Shown here: piece by piece, positions 20,354 through 29,682 of the stretch | Numbering within the stretch: the first letter of the stretch is position 1 | Layout of the letters: the number at the start of each line of letters is the position of its first letter | NCBI GenBank assembly: GCA_963840425.1 | Contig: CAWIYZ010000021.1 | Coordinates: forward strand, 57,200-121,199 | Direction of reading: 5' to 3' | Length of the DNA: 64,000 bases | Source: CADEFX01 sp963840425 | GTDB taxonomy: Bacteria; Pseudomonadota; Alphaproteobacteria; Rhizobiales; Hyphomicrobiaceae | Notes under the pieces: model-generated | What the model saw: only the letters and a program-made list of their open reading frames with translations | What the model was told of the DNA's origin: nothing | Databases searched by the model: none | Program-made: the position numbers and the translations under genes

Positions 20354-22135
20354 ATGCCGCGCCTCGGCCGGTCGGCCGCTGAGATACGGCAGGAATACGA
20401 TGCTGTGGTGGTCGGTTCCGGCTACGGCGGCGGGGTCGCCGCCTCCCGCTTGGCGCGCATGGGCTTCAAGGTGGCCGTGCTCGAGCGCGGTCGCGAGTAT
20501 TTGCCCGGAGATTTCCCCACCGACCTGCTCGGCGCTCAGAGCGAGACGCAGATATCCGGCGCCGGCAAGCGTATCGGCTCACGCACGGCGCTGTTCGACA
20601 TGCGGCTCGGTCGCGACGTGCATGTGATGCTCGGGTGCGGTCTTGGCGGCACCTCGCTGATCAACGCCAACGTGTGTCTCACCCCTGATCCGCTGGTGTT
20701 CGAGGACGACGCTTGGCCAGACGCTCTGCGAGCCGATCATTGGCTCAATGTCGGCTTCCACCGAGCCCGTCAGATGCTCGCCCCTGAGCCGCTGCCGCTG
20801 AAGTCCAATCCGCTGAAGCTGCAGGCTCTGGAGACTGCGGCCAAGTCGTTCGGGCGGCGCGCCGAGCGCGTGCCCCTGCATATTGCATTCAGCGAGCGCA
20901 CGAATGCAGCGGGTGCCCTGCAGGCAGCTTGCACGCAGTGCGGCGACTGTATGGGCGGCTGCAATGTCGGCGCGAAAACGACGGTGCATTCGACCTACCT
21001 GGCGGATGCGGCCAATCACGGGGCGGAGATTTTCACGCACACGCTCGTGCGCGCTGTCGAGCCCAGTGGCGACGGTCGCTGGCGCGTCGTCTATGCGCGT
21101 CAGGACCGCCACGACGCGGTCGTGCCGGTACGCGCCGTCAGCGCCCGGCACGTAGTCCTGGCCGCCGGGACGCTCGGCTCCAGCGAGATCCTGCTGCGCT
21201 CACGCGAGCGCGGTCTTCGCGTTTCCGATCAGCTTGGCAAGCGGTTCTCGACCAACGCTGACGCCATCGCTTTCGGTTACAACAACAAGGCGCCCGTGAA
21301 CGCGATCGGCGTCGGCCATCCTCCGCGCAAGGAGGTTCCGCGTCCCGGACCCGCCGTGGCAGGGCTCATTGACCTCAGGCGCCGCCCCGCCCCGGCCGAT
21401 CGCATCGCCGTCGTCGAAGCCGCCGTGCAGAGCTCGGTGGCCGCGCTGCTGCCGTTCGTCATGCCGTTGGGTGCTGTAGCCGGCGTCTCGACGGAGAAGG
21501 GCATCGCCAGCTTCATCGCCGAGGCCCAACGCACGGCGCAAAGCCTTATTCAAGGCGCCTACTCCGGGGCCGTGCACAACACGCAGGTATTTCTGGCGGT
21601 GGGTCACGATGGCGCCGCCGGAGAGCTGGCATTGCAAGGTGATCAGGCCGCCATTTCGTGGCCGAACGCGCTGCAGAACCCGGTTTACGAGCGCATCCAC
21701 GCCACCTTGGGCAAGGCCGTTGCCGCCACCGGTGGCACGTATGTGCCCAACCCCCTCAGCGGCCGTTTGCTCGGCGGCAATCTGGTGACGGTCCACCCCC
21801 TTGGCGGATGCGGCATGGGGCAGGACCGCAGCACGGGCGTGGTGGACCACGCCTGCCGCGTGTTCGACGCCGATCCGGCCAGACCAGCCGATGCCGTGCA
21901 TGCAGGGCTCTACGTCATCGACGGCTCGGTGATGCCGCGCTCGCTCGGCGTTCATCCGCTTCTCACCATCACGGCGCTGGCTGAGCGCGCGATGATCCTG
22001 CTTGCGCGTGCTCATGATCGCGAGCTGTCAGCCGATCCGATGCCGGGCGCACCGCAGCGTGACTTCCGCGGTCCGGCAGCGCCCGAAAGGAAGCCTGGCA
22101 TGGTTGCACGCATGCTGGGGCGCAAGACGTCCTGA
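20354..22135 (+). CDS. GMC oxidoreductase, cholesterol oxidase / long-chain alcohol oxidase type
   Basis: A 593-residue FAD enzyme. The FAD loop VVVGSGYGGGVAASRLA lies at about 18-34, and LGCGLGGTSLINAN is the second GMC signature. The C-terminal segment NLVTVHPLGGCGMG ... VDHACRVFD ... GLYVIDGSVMPRSLGVHPLLTITALAERA is typical of the cholesterol-oxidase-like branch. Cys193, Cys196, Cys199 and Cys203 (CTQCGDCMGGC) form a CX2CX2CX3C cluster. No signal peptide is seen. The substrate is probably a hydrophobic alcohol, which is inference from the branch. ATG 20354 has GGGGGAG upstream. A paralogue follows 31 bp downstream on the same strand. Confidence 0.85.
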   Translation: MPRLGRSAAEIRQEYDAVVVGSGYGGGVAASRLARMGFKVAVLERGREYLPGDFPTDLLGAQSETQISGAGKRIGSRTALFDMRLGRDVHVMLGCGLGGTSLINANVCLTPDPLVFEDDAWPDALRADHWLNVGFHRARQMLAPEPLPLKSNPLKLQALETAAKSFGRRAERVPLHIAFSERTNAAGALQAACTQCGDCMGGCNVGAKTTVHSTYLADAANHGAEIFTHTLVRAVEPSGDGRWRVVYARQDRHDAVVPVRAVSARHVVLAAGTLGSSEILLRSRERGLRVSDQLGKRFSTNADAIAFGYNNKAPVNAIGVGHPPRKEVPRPGPAVAGLIDLRRRPAPADRIAVVEAAVQSSVAALLPFVMPLGAVAGVSTEKGIASFIAEAQRTAQSLIQGAYSGAVHNTQVFLAVGHDGAAGELALQGDQAAISWPNALQNPVYERIHATLGKAVAATGGTYVPNPLSGRLLGGNLVTVHPLGGCGMGQDRSTGVVDHACRVFDADPARPADAVHAGLYVIDGSVMPRSLGVHPLLTITALAERAMILLARAHDRELSADPMPGAPQRDFRGPAAPERKPGMVARMLGRKTS

Positions 22136-22166
22136 CCGGCGGCACGGTCTTGGGGGAGATTGAGCC

Positions 22167-25100
22167 ATGCGCCTGGCGCGCGAACTGGATCAGATGCAGC
22201 CGCGATACGACGCGATCGTCGTCGGCTCGGGCTACGGTGCCGGCGTCGCCGCATCCCGGCTCGCGCGCATGGGCCTTTCCGTTGCCATGCTCGAGCGTGG
22301 ACGTGAGTTCGCGATTGGCGAGTTTCCCGACACGCTGCCCGAGGCGTTGCAGGAGTGCCAATACCGCTTCGAAAACTCTCACCACGGCAAGCGCAGCGGT
22401 CTGTTCGAGCTGCACTACGGCCGCGACATGCATGTGCTGGTGGGTTGTGGTCTCGGTGGTACCTCGCTGATCAATGCCAATGTCTCGCTGCCGCCCGATC
22501 CGCGCGTGTGGGAAGATCCGCGCTGGCCGGCCGAGTTGCTTGCCGACGACATGCTGGAGGAGGGCTTCGCGCGTGCCCGCCGCATGCTTCGCCCTGTGCC
22601 CTATCCAAACAAAGTGCCTCTCGACAAGCTGGCGCGATTGAAGGAGGCGGCGGAGGCGCTGGGCTCCGAGCTCACGCATCCGCCCATCAACGTTGCCTTC
22701 GAGGACGGGCCGAACGCCGCCGGCGTTGTGCAGCCGGCGTGCACGCTTTGCGGCGATTGCTGCTCCGGCTGCAACGTCGGATCGAAGACCACGGTGCAGA
22801 TGACGTACTTGCCCGACGCTGCGAACCACGGCGCCGAGATCTTCACCGACGCCACCGTCCGTTATCTGCGCAAGGAGGCCGACGGCTGGCGCGTGTTCTA
22901 CACACCGACCTCGCAGCGCCGCGATGGCTTCCGCTCGCCCGAGCGCTCGGTGTCGGCGCGCATGGTCGTGCTGGGCGCCGGCAGTCTCGGCTCCACGGAG
23001 ATCCTGCTGCGCTCGCGCGAGCAGGGGCTGGCTGTCTCGGACCGGCTCGGGCACGGCTTCACCGGCAACGGTGACGTGCTCGCCTTCGCATACAATGGCG
23101 AGCGCCCGGTCAACGCTGTTGGCGTTGGCGTCCCGCCAAAGGCCGAAGTGTCGCCGCCGGGACCGTGCATCGCCGGTGCCATCGATATGAGAGGTTCGAC
23201 GGCCCTGGAGGACGGCATGATCATCGAGGAAGGCGTGCTGCCTTCCGGACTGGCGGAGATCCTGCCGGCGACCTTTCACGTCGGCGGCCAACTGTTCGGC
23301 AAGGATACCGACAGCGCGTACCTGGATGAATTCCAGGAGGCCGCCCGTCGCGTCAAGAGCACTCTGCTCGGATCGTGGCGCGGCGCCATGCACAACACCG
23401 CGACCTATCTCGTCATGGCGCACGACGATGGCAAGGGGCGGCTCGACCTGGATGACGACCGCATCAGGGTGAGCTGGCCCGATGTGGCACGCCAGCAGGT
23501 GTTTGCGCGCATCGAGGAGAAGCTGCTGCAGACCGCAGCCGCCAATGGCGCCACCTATATCCGCAACCCCATCCAGAACACGTTCCTCGGCAAGAACCTC
23601 ATTACGGTGCATCCGCTCGGCGGCTGCGGTATGGGCCGCGACGGTACGCGCGGCGTCGTCGATCATGCTTGCCGTGTCTACGACACCAGCCCCGGCGCCG
23701 ATCCCAAGGCCGTGCACCAGGGGCTCTACGTCTGCGACGGCGCTGCCATCCCGCGTCCGGTCGGGGTCAATCCGTTGTTGACCATTACCGCACTGGCCGA
23801 GCGCGCCATGATGCAGGTCGCCGCGGATCTGGAAAAGGCGCTCACTGATGCACCGAAGCCCGATGCGGTGCGGCGCACGCTGCCGGCACCGCCATCCGCA
23901 CCCACCGGCTTGTCGGCTTTGGCAAAGTCGCTTCGCTTTCACGATTTGATGCGGACGGGGACTGACTTGCTCTCCACGCTCAAAGCCTCCGTGGCTGGTG
24001 GCGCGAGCGAGGCCTCTGCGTCAGCCGTTATGGACACCTCGGCAGCGGGTGTCGAGTTCACCGAGCGCATGGTCGGCCATATCTCGGACCGCGGTGCCGA
24101 TCACACGGCAGCGGCTGCGGCCGGCAAGGCAGCGGGAAACGAGTTCAGCTTCACCGTCACCGTCCGCATCGCCGATGTCGATCGCTTCGTCAGCGATCCG
24201 GCGCACGCTGGCACGCTCACCGGCACGGCCCACTGCCCGGTCTTGTCACCCGAGCCGCTCGACATCAGCAACGGCGTGTTCCGACTGATGCGAAAATCCG
24301 ACGAGCAGATCGAGACGCGGCTGTTCGAATATCTCATGACGCTCAGCGCTCGCGATGGCAGCAGCTACGCCTTCAAAGGCATCAAGTACGTACATGACGA
24401 CCGGCGGCTCGATCTCGTGGCGGATACGACGACGCTGTTCGTGGAGCTGGTGGAGAGCGGCGGAACAGGCAACAAGGCGCGCGGGGTCTTGAAGATCCGG
24501 GCGGCCGATTTTGCCAAGCAGGTGCGTACGCTCAAAGGCACCGGCGGCCGATCGCAGCTCGAGCGCACCAATGCGGTTGCCAAGTTCGGGGCATTGTTCG
24601 CCGGCCAGTTGTTCGACATCTACGGTGACATCTTTGCGCCCGTCCGCCGCTACAATCCGAACCGGGCCCGCAAGAAACGCGGCCTCGCTGTGGGCGAGCC
24701 GGCGGTCCACCTCTTCACGACGGCCGACGGCAAGCGCCTGCAACTGACCCGCTACAAGGGCGGCGACAAAGGCCCATTGCTCTTCTCGCATGGCCTCGGC
24801 GTCTCGAGCCTTATCTTTCGCATCGACACCATCGACACCAACCTGCTCGAGTATATGTATGCCCGCGGTTACGACTGCTGGCTGCTGGATTTCCGGGCCA
24901 GCATCGACTTGCCCTATGCCGCGGCTTTGTGGACGGCTGACGATTGTGCCCGCTTCGACTATCAGCCCGCCGTCGACCTGATGCGCAAGGAGACTGGAGC
25001 AGACAGCGTGCAGGTGATCGCCCACTGCTTTGGCGCCACGACATTCACTATGGCGATGCTCGGCGGTCACCTGAGCGGCGTGCGGTCGGCCGTGGTATCT

Positions 25101-25760
25101 CAGATTTCCACTGACGTGATCGTTCCCTGGTTCCCGCAGCGCCTCCTGGCCTACCTCCGCGCCCCCGCACTCTTCAGCCTGCTTGGCATCAAGGCTGTGA
25201 ATGCGCGAGCAACGACCGAGCAGGGCATCATCAACCGCCTTGTCGACGGTCTGATCCGTATCGCGGTTCCCTTTCAGCGCGAGGAGCGGTCACGCAGCGC
25301 CACGTCCAATCGCATCACGGCGCTCTACGGCCAGCTCTACGAGACCGACCAGTTGAACAGCACCACGTTCGAGGCCGGTCTGCCGGAAATGTTCGGCGAG
25401 GCCAATATCACCGCCTTCAAGCAGCTGGCGCTGATCGCGCGGCGCACGACGATCGTGGAGGCCGACGGGCAGGACACCTACCTGCCCAACCTGGATCGGA
25501 TGGCTCTGCCGGTCTGCTTCATCCATGGTGCCGAGAACGCCTGCTTCCGGCCGGACAGCACGGCGCGGACGCTGGCCAGGCTGTCGAAACATAACGGCGC
25601 CCACCTTTACGAGCGTCACGTCATCCCCGACTACGGGCATATCGACTGCATCTTCGGCAAGGAGGCCGCGACGGACGTTTACCCGCACATGCTGGCGCAC
25701 TTGGAGAAGACGGCAAGCTTGGTAGAAAAGAGTGGCAAGACACCGGCGGACGTGGGTTAG
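22167..25760 (+). CDS. GMC oxidoreductase fused to an alpha/beta hydrolase (1197 residues)
   Basis: Three parts. Residues 1-565 are a GMC oxidoreductase paralogous to the upstream gene (VVGSGYGAGVAASRLA, LVGCGLGGTSLINAN, Cys192/195/198/202 in CTLCGDCCSGC, and ITVHPLGGCGMG). Residues about 625-800 are a probable beta-rich domain (FTERMVGHISDRG ... ) of unknown role. Residues about 845-1185 are an alpha/beta hydrolase. Its nucleophile elbow reads VIAHCFGATT with Cys954 where most relatives have Ser (GHSxG). A likely acid is in CFIHGAEN, and the His in DYGHIDCIFG. An oxidation step followed by hydrolysis of a lipid-like substrate is inferred. The translation is uninterrupted, so this is a genuine single polypeptide. 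Confidence 0.85.
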   Translation: MRLARELDQMQPRYDAIVVGSGYGAGVAASRLARMGLSVAMLERGREFAIGEFPDTLPEALQECQYRFENSHHGKRSGLFELHYGRDMHVLVGCGLGGTSLINANVSLPPDPRVWEDPRWPAELLADDMLEEGFARARRMLRPVPYPNKVPLDKLARLKEAAEALGSELTHPPINVAFEDGPNAAGVVQPACTLCGDCCSGCNVGSKTTVQMTYLPDAANHGAEIFTDATVRYLRKEADGWRVFYTPTSQRRDGFRSPERSVSARMVVLGAGSLGSTEILLRSREQGLAVSDRLGHGFTGNGDVLAFAYNGERPVNAVGVGVPPKAEVSPPGPCIAGAIDMRGSTALEDGMIIEEGVLPSGLAEILPATFHVGGQLFGKDTDSAYLDEFQEAARRVKSTLLGSWRGAMHNTATYLVMAHDDGKGRLDLDDDRIRVSWPDVARQQVFARIEEKLLQTAAANGATYIRNPIQNTFLGKNLITVHPLGGCGMGRDGTRGVVDHACRVYDTSPGADPKAVHQGLYVCDGAAIPRPVGVNPLLTITALAERAMMQVAADLEKALTDAPKPDAVRRTLPAPPSAPTGLSALAKSLRFHDLMRTGTDLLSTLKASVAGGASEASASAVMDTSAAGVEFTERMVGHISDRGADHTAAAAAGKAAGNEFSFTVTVRIADVDRFVSDPAHAGTLTGTAHCPVLSPEPLDISNGVFRLMRKSDEQIETRLFEYLMTLSARDGSSYAFKGIKYVHDDRRLDLVADTTTLFVELVESGGTGNKARGVLKIRAADFAKQVRTLKGTGGRSQLERTNAVAKFGALFAGQLFDIYGDIFAPVRRYNPNRARKKRGLAVGEPAVHLFTTADGKRLQLTRYKGGDKGPLLFSHGLGVSSLIFRIDTIDTNLLEYMYARGYDCWLLDFRASIDLPYAAALWTADDCARFDYQPAVDLMRKETGADSVQVIAHCFGATTFTMAMLGGHLSGVRSAVVSQISTDVIVPWFPQRLLAYLRAPALFSLLGIKAVNARATTEQGIINRLVDGLIRIAVPFQREERSRSATSNRITALYGQLYETDQLNSTTFEAGLPEMFGEANITAFKQLALIARRTTIVEADGQDTYLPNLDRMALPVCFIHGAENACFRPDSTARTLARLSKHNGAHLYERHVIPDYGHIDCIFGKEAATDVYPHMLAHLEKTASLVEKSGKTPADVG

Positions 25761-25805
25761 GTAGGTCGTTGGATAAACGCAGCACAGAGCACAAAGAAAC
25801 GGACA

Positions 25806-26054
25806 ATGGCTCAACGCAAGCAAACGCGGCGTGATAGGCCTTCGACAGGCTCGGCCAGCCTGACGGCTCAGCGCGAGGCCCTCTTGCGGCGCCTCAGGGA
25901 ACTGGATGCCGCCGCGAAAGCCAAACCCGGATACCGGAGCGCGCTCATCCTGCTCAACCGGAAATTTCGCGCCGCCGGTCCAGCCGCCAGGCTCGGAATC
26001 CTACAGGCGGCCAGCTTCATGGTGAACGTGCTCGAGCGCTTGCCGCTCATATAA
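25806..26054 (+). CDS. Small basic protein, unknown function
   Basis: An 82-residue protein beginning MAQRKQTRRDRPSTGS, with a helical, Arg/Ala-rich body (LTAQREALLRRLRELDAAAK) and a hydrophobic C-terminal third. I do not recognise a family. An AGAAACGGACA stretch precedes the ATG. It starts 45 bp after the GMC-hydrolase gene on the same strand, and could be part of that operon. Confidence 0.55.
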   Translation: MAQRKQTRRDRPSTGSASLTAQREALLRRLRELDAAAKAKPGYRSALILLNRKFRAAGPAARLGILQAASFMVNVLERLPLI

Positions 26055-26276
26055 GCGCACGTTGAGATCCGATACCGTCCGGCAAAGGACGATCAAGGAG
26101 AGACTGTCCTTTCGAGGCCCCTTTCCCGCGGCACAATCCTGAACGACAAGGATGCCGCCCCGCCGGCACACTGAGAGCGGGAAATTCGCAGGGTGCGGAG
26201 CGGGGCCTTGCGCCCCGCTGTTGTTTATTGGACAACTCGCCGCCTGTCGGGGACATGGAACCACCGAGCCCAGCCG

Positions 26277-26585
26277 ATGACGCCCAGCCAAAGCTTCATC
26301 ACTCACTGGTATTTCCATGTGCCCAATCTGATCATGGTCGCTCTGATCTACGCCTTGATCGGTCGCTGTATTCTGTTGCTCATCTTCGGCTTGGACAGCG
26401 ACCGCAGGATCGTCCGCGTTTTCAACCGCGTCACAGATCCGGTCGTGAAGGCAGTCGGTGCCATCACGCCGAGGATCGTCCCGACTGGGCTGCTCATCGT
26501 TTTTGCAGTCGGCTGGTTGTTTGTGGCTCGCGTGGCGCTTTTCTTCGGGCTGGCAGTGATGGGCGTGCGACCGGTGTTGAGCTAG
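26277..26585 (+). CDS. Small inner-membrane protein, YggT-like
   Basis: 102 residues with two strong hydrophobic segments (NLIMVALIYALIGRCILLLIF and GLLIVFAVGWLFVARVALFFGLAV) separated by RVFNRVTDPVVKAVGAITPR. The N/D-P-V-xxxxxxITPR loop is the hallmark of YggT-type proteins. The TAG stop is inside the leading CTAG of a family A repeat, so the repeat now defines the C-terminus. Confidence 0.65.
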   Translation: MTPSQSFITHWYFHVPNLIMVALIYALIGRCILLLIFGLDSDRRIVRVFNRVTDPVVKAVGAITPRIVPTGLLIVFAVGWLFVARVALFFGLAVMGVRPVLS

Positions 26586-26745
26586 TGTGATGATCGAGAA
26601 ATTCGCCCGAATTCGCTGCTTGGCTCTTAGCGAATTTCTCGATCTGAATCACACTAGCATCATGTACTTACTAGTGTCCTTTCGATCGCGAAGTTCGTTC
26701 AATGGTTGCTGCGAGTTCCGACGAACTTCGCGATCGGGGCACTAG
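26582..26745. repeat. Family A-B palindrome pair (complete copy)
   Basis: Family A (26582-26657) and family B (26671-26745) separated by 13 bp, in the same order and orientation as the pair at 6002-6166 and almost identical to it in the arms. All four ends read CTAG. The left end overlaps the stop codon of the YggT-like gene; the right end is 3 bp from the ATG of the next gene. Confidence 0.9.
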
Positions 26746-26748
26746 CGC

Positions 26749-27099
26749 ATGGATCGCTCTGGAGACACACGCGCGAAACTGCTGATACGCACTATCCTTC
26801 TGGTTGCAACTGCGGGATTGGCATTCGTGAACGGGATGCCCCTCTTCTCGCCCCTCTTTGATCCCGTGCTTTTCTTCGTCCAACGCTTGGCTCCGGGATT
26901 TTTGGGACCGCAGCTGCTCTTTCATTTCAACTCGCTTTTGATCTCGCTGGTGACGCTGCTGCTCGCGGGCATTCCGGCCGCTATCTATGAGCGTCTGATG
27001 GGCTACAGGGACAGCACGCCGGTCTCTCTTGGCATCTGGCTCATCGCGACCCTGCTTCTGACGCTGCCCAGCCTGATGAATGCCGCCGAGATGGATTGA
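26749..27099 (+). CDS. Small multi-pass membrane protein, unknown function
   Basis: 116 residues with about three hydrophobic spans (LLIRTILLVATAGLAFVNG; LISLVTLLLAGIPAAIYE; LGIWLIATLLLTLPSL). No family recognised. The ATG lies 3 bp after a B-family repeat, so its original leader has been replaced by repeat sequence and no good ribosome site remains. Composition and codon use look coding. Confidence 0.6.
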   Translation: MDRSGDTRAKLLIRTILLVATAGLAFVNGMPLFSPLFDPVLFFVQRLAPGFLGPQLLFHFNSLLISLVTLLLAGIPAAIYERLMGYRDSTPVSLGIWLIATLLLTLPSLMNAAEMD

Positions 27100-27202
27100 G
27101 CGCTGCCGATCACAACCGCGGGAGGTGAGTTCGCAAGCGCTTGTTATGCAGGCTTGCGCCTCATACTTTGGTCGCATTCGTAGCGAGTGCGCGGAGGTGG
27201 GC

Positions 27203-27580
27203 ATGCTGCAGAGAATTGAGCATGTCGCTCAAATATCAGTTGCCCGCGCCTGCGGCTTCGGAGCGCTGGCCATCGTCACCTTCATGACTGCTCTGTCCGG
27301 CGACATCGTGAGCTGTCTGAAGGCCGGCGGCATTCTCACACTTTTCATGTGCCTCGTGTTGCTGCTGAAAGCCCGGCATGCCGCCGGGCGGAGCTACAAG
27401 CGTACGGAAGTTTGGATCATGCTGGCGCCGCAGGACCGCCCGCACTCCGCCATCGCCCAGCAGGTGATCGGCAACGTGCTGCGCGAGACGTTCCTGTCTT
27501 TTGCCATGCACGCTGCGTTCGCCTCGTGCCTGATGTTGAGTGGAGCCATGGTGTATGGCCTACTCCTGCGGCCTGGTTGA
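27203..27580 (+). CDS. Small membrane protein, unknown function
   Basis: 125 residues with two or three hydrophobic segments (FGALAIVTFMTALSGDIVS, GGILTLFMCLVLLLKARHAA, FASCLMLSGAMVYGLLL). GGAGGTGG upstream of ATG 27203 decides the start; a longer frame from 27080 overlaps the previous gene and lacks a ribosome site. The middle (YKRTEVWIMLAPQDRP) has a charged loop. Family not recognised. Confidence 0.6.
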   Translation: MLQRIEHVAQISVARACGFGALAIVTFMTALSGDIVSCLKAGGILTLFMCLVLLLKARHAAGRSYKRTEVWIMLAPQDRPHSAIAQQVIGNVLRETFLSFAMHAAFASCLMLSGAMVYGLLLRPG

Positions 27581-27672
27581 TAACCGGCGCGCGCGTCACT
27601 GCATCAATGGGCTTCTAACCCGGCATTGGTAATATTGTGCCAGGATCCCGGCTTCGAGACGCCATGCCGGGG

Positions 27673-27825
27673 CTAGAGCAGGATCGCTTCGGATTAAATC
27701 ACTTTACCGCAATCGAGACGTCTCGGCCGAAGCGTGAATCCTGCTCTACACTTATAGGGTTTAGAGTGCAATTCACGCCTCACATGGAAGCGATGGTGCT
27801 CCCAGGTGAGGCGATCGCGCTCTAG
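27673..27825. repeat. Family C-D palindrome pair (copy 2)
   Basis: Family C (from CTAGAGCAGGATCGCTTCGG, about 27673-27749) and family D (about 27762-27825, ending GCGATCGCGCTCTAG). The D centre has mutated (GGTGCTCCCAGGTGAGG), weakening its hairpin. The right end is 7 bp upstream of the glpD ATG. Confidence 0.85.
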
Positions 27826-27832
27826 CAGCGGC

Positions 27833-29350
27833 ATGAGCACAGCGACTTACGACCTCGTCATCATCGGTGGTGGCATCAACGGCTGCGGCATCGCCGCGGA
27901 CGCGGCCGGGCGTGGCCTCAAAGTTTTGTTGGCCGAGAAGGCCGATCTCGGCGGCGCCACTTCGTCGGCCAGCTCCAAACTCATTCACGGTGGATTGCGC
28001 TACCTCGAGCACTACGAGTTTCGCCTGGTGCGCGAGGCTCTTGCCGAGCGGGAGGTGCTCCTGCGCAAGGCCCCGCACATCGTCTGGCCGTTACAATTCA
28101 TTCTGCCGCAGGTCGCGGGGTTGCGGTCGGCCTGGATGATCCGCGCCGGCCTCTTCCTTTATGACCACCTCTATCGCCGCCGGGCCATACCCGCATCGCA
28201 CGCAGTCGATCTCGCCGCCGATCCCGCCGGGCAGCCGCTCAAGTCCGAATTCCGCTCCGGTTTTGCCTATTGGGACTGCTGGGTGGATGACGCGCGGCTG
28301 GTCATTCTCAACGCCCGGGCAGCGGCCGATCGCGGTGCCGATATCCTGCCGCGATGTCGCGTCGGCGGTGCGACCCCGGAGGGCGACCATTGGCGCATAG
28401 AGCTCGAGACGGCAGGTGGCAGGCGGCAAGTCATGGCGCGCGCGCTCGTCAACGCAGCAGGACCCTGGGTCGAGACGGTCGGGAAGACCTTGCGATCGAG
28501 CGCGTCGTGTCGTGGCCAGGAGGCCGCCCGTCCCCATCTCCGCCTCGTCAAAGGCAGCCACATTATCCTGCCGAGAATTTCCGGCGCCGATTGCGCCTAT
28601 CTCTTGCAGAGTTCCGATCGCCGGGTCGTGTTTGCGCTGCCGTTCCAGGAGCGGTTCACCCTCGTCGGTACGACCGATGTGCCCCATAGCGGGGACCCCG
28701 GCACGGCTCATATCGACGCGGAGGAGACCGGCTATCTGCTCGAGCTGGCGGGCCGCTTCTTCAAATCGCCCCTTCGGCGCGAGGATGTGGTCTGGAGCTA
28801 TTCGGGCGTGCGTCCGCTCTACGATGACCAGAACGGGGATCCTTCTGCGGTAACGCGCGACTACCACTTGGTCCTGGCCGCCGGCGAGGGGAGACCGCCG
28901 CTGCTGACGGTCGTGGGCGGCAAAGTCACGACGTACCGGCGATTGGCCGAGGAAGTGCTCGGGCATCTGCAGCCGTATCTTCCAGACATGCGAGCGCCGT
29001 GGACGGCGGCCACGCCGTTGCCGGGCGGAGACATGCCCGCGGGCGACTTCAATTCGTGGCTGACCGAGATGCAGCACCGGTTTTCCGGCTTCGAGCCCGA
29101 TTTCCTGCGCCGTCTCGCACGTCGGCACGGGACGCGCGCACTGTCCATCATCGGCGATGCTTGCACCCAAGCCGATATGGGTCGCATGTTTGGCGCGAGC
29201 GGGCTCACCGAGCGAGAGGTCATCTATCTCAAGCAGCAGGAGTGGGCGGCAGCCCCCGATGACGTGCTGTGGCGCCGAACGAAGGCAGGGATTCACCTGA
29301 CGCCGTCGGAGCGCGAAACAGCAGCAGCGGCCATCGCACGCTTGCTTTGA
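27833..29350 (+). CDS. glpD: Aerobic glycerol-3-phosphate dehydrogenase
   Basis: Membrane-associated FAD enzyme oxidising glycerol-3-P to dihydroxyacetone-P with electrons to quinone. 505 residues, full length. It has the FAD loop DLVIIGGGINGCGIAADAAGRG, the GlpD signature GGATSSASSKLIHGGLRYLE, TDVPHSGDPG and WSYSGVRPLYDD. ATG 27833 matches the usual N-terminus. It is only 7 bp from a family D repeat, so no clear ribosome site exists and promoter elements must lie within or beyond the repeat. No glpR, glpK or glpF is adjacent. Confidence 0.95.
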   Translation: MSTATYDLVIIGGGINGCGIAADAAGRGLKVLLAEKADLGGATSSASSKLIHGGLRYLEHYEFRLVREALAEREVLLRKAPHIVWPLQFILPQVAGLRSAWMIRAGLFLYDHLYRRRAIPASHAVDLAADPAGQPLKSEFRSGFAYWDCWVDDARLVILNARAAADRGADILPRCRVGGATPEGDHWRIELETAGGRRQVMARALVNAAGPWVETVGKTLRSSASCRGQEAARPHLRLVKGSHIILPRISGADCAYLLQSSDRRVVFALPFQERFTLVGTTDVPHSGDPGTAHIDAEETGYLLELAGRFFKSPLRREDVVWSYSGVRPLYDDQNGDPSAVTRDYHLVLAAGEGRPPLLTVVGGKVTTYRRLAEEVLGHLQPYLPDMRAPWTAATPLPGGDMPAGDFNSWLTEMQHRFSGFEPDFLRRLARRHGTRALSIIGDACTQADMGRMFGASGLTEREVIYLKQQEWAAAPDDVLWRRTKAGIHLTPSERETAAAAIARLL

Positions 29351-29682
29351 GATAGCCGGCAGGCGCAATTGTTTGAGATGCAACCTGCGCCATGTGGTCG
29401 CTTCTTTTCGGCCATTTACGACCCTAACCCATGGTCCTCGGCACGCCCCATAATCCGTCAATTGATTGATATGACGGCATAATGTCAGCGGCTCCACGAT
29501 CACCCTTGCCGCATCGGGGAATACCCCGATGTTAACCTAAATCCAAGCCTAACATCCCAAATCGGCACTAACCCCCCTACCCCTTGCATAACGGGGTTTT
29601 CTTGCTAGCCGTCCGAGCCCGTGAGGGAGACCACTTTGGTTGTCTTGTCGGGTTCGGCTTTGCGACAGGGGAGTTCTCTCTT
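29351..29682. other. Intergenic region between glpD and the M15-type peptidase gene
   Basis: 332 bp with no gene. It is AT-richer than its surroundings, with many CTAA and CCTAAC words. A weak hairpin ACCCC-(9)-GGGGT followed by TTTCTT (about 29579-29602) might terminate transcription. The rest presumably holds the promoter of the following gene, whose ribosome site GGGGAG is at about 29669. Confidence 0.4.

Noticed and set aside
21969..23942. Long minus-strand frame opposite the GMC genes (657 codons)
   Set aside because: Antisense shadow of two well-supported plus-strand genes with no motifs of its own.
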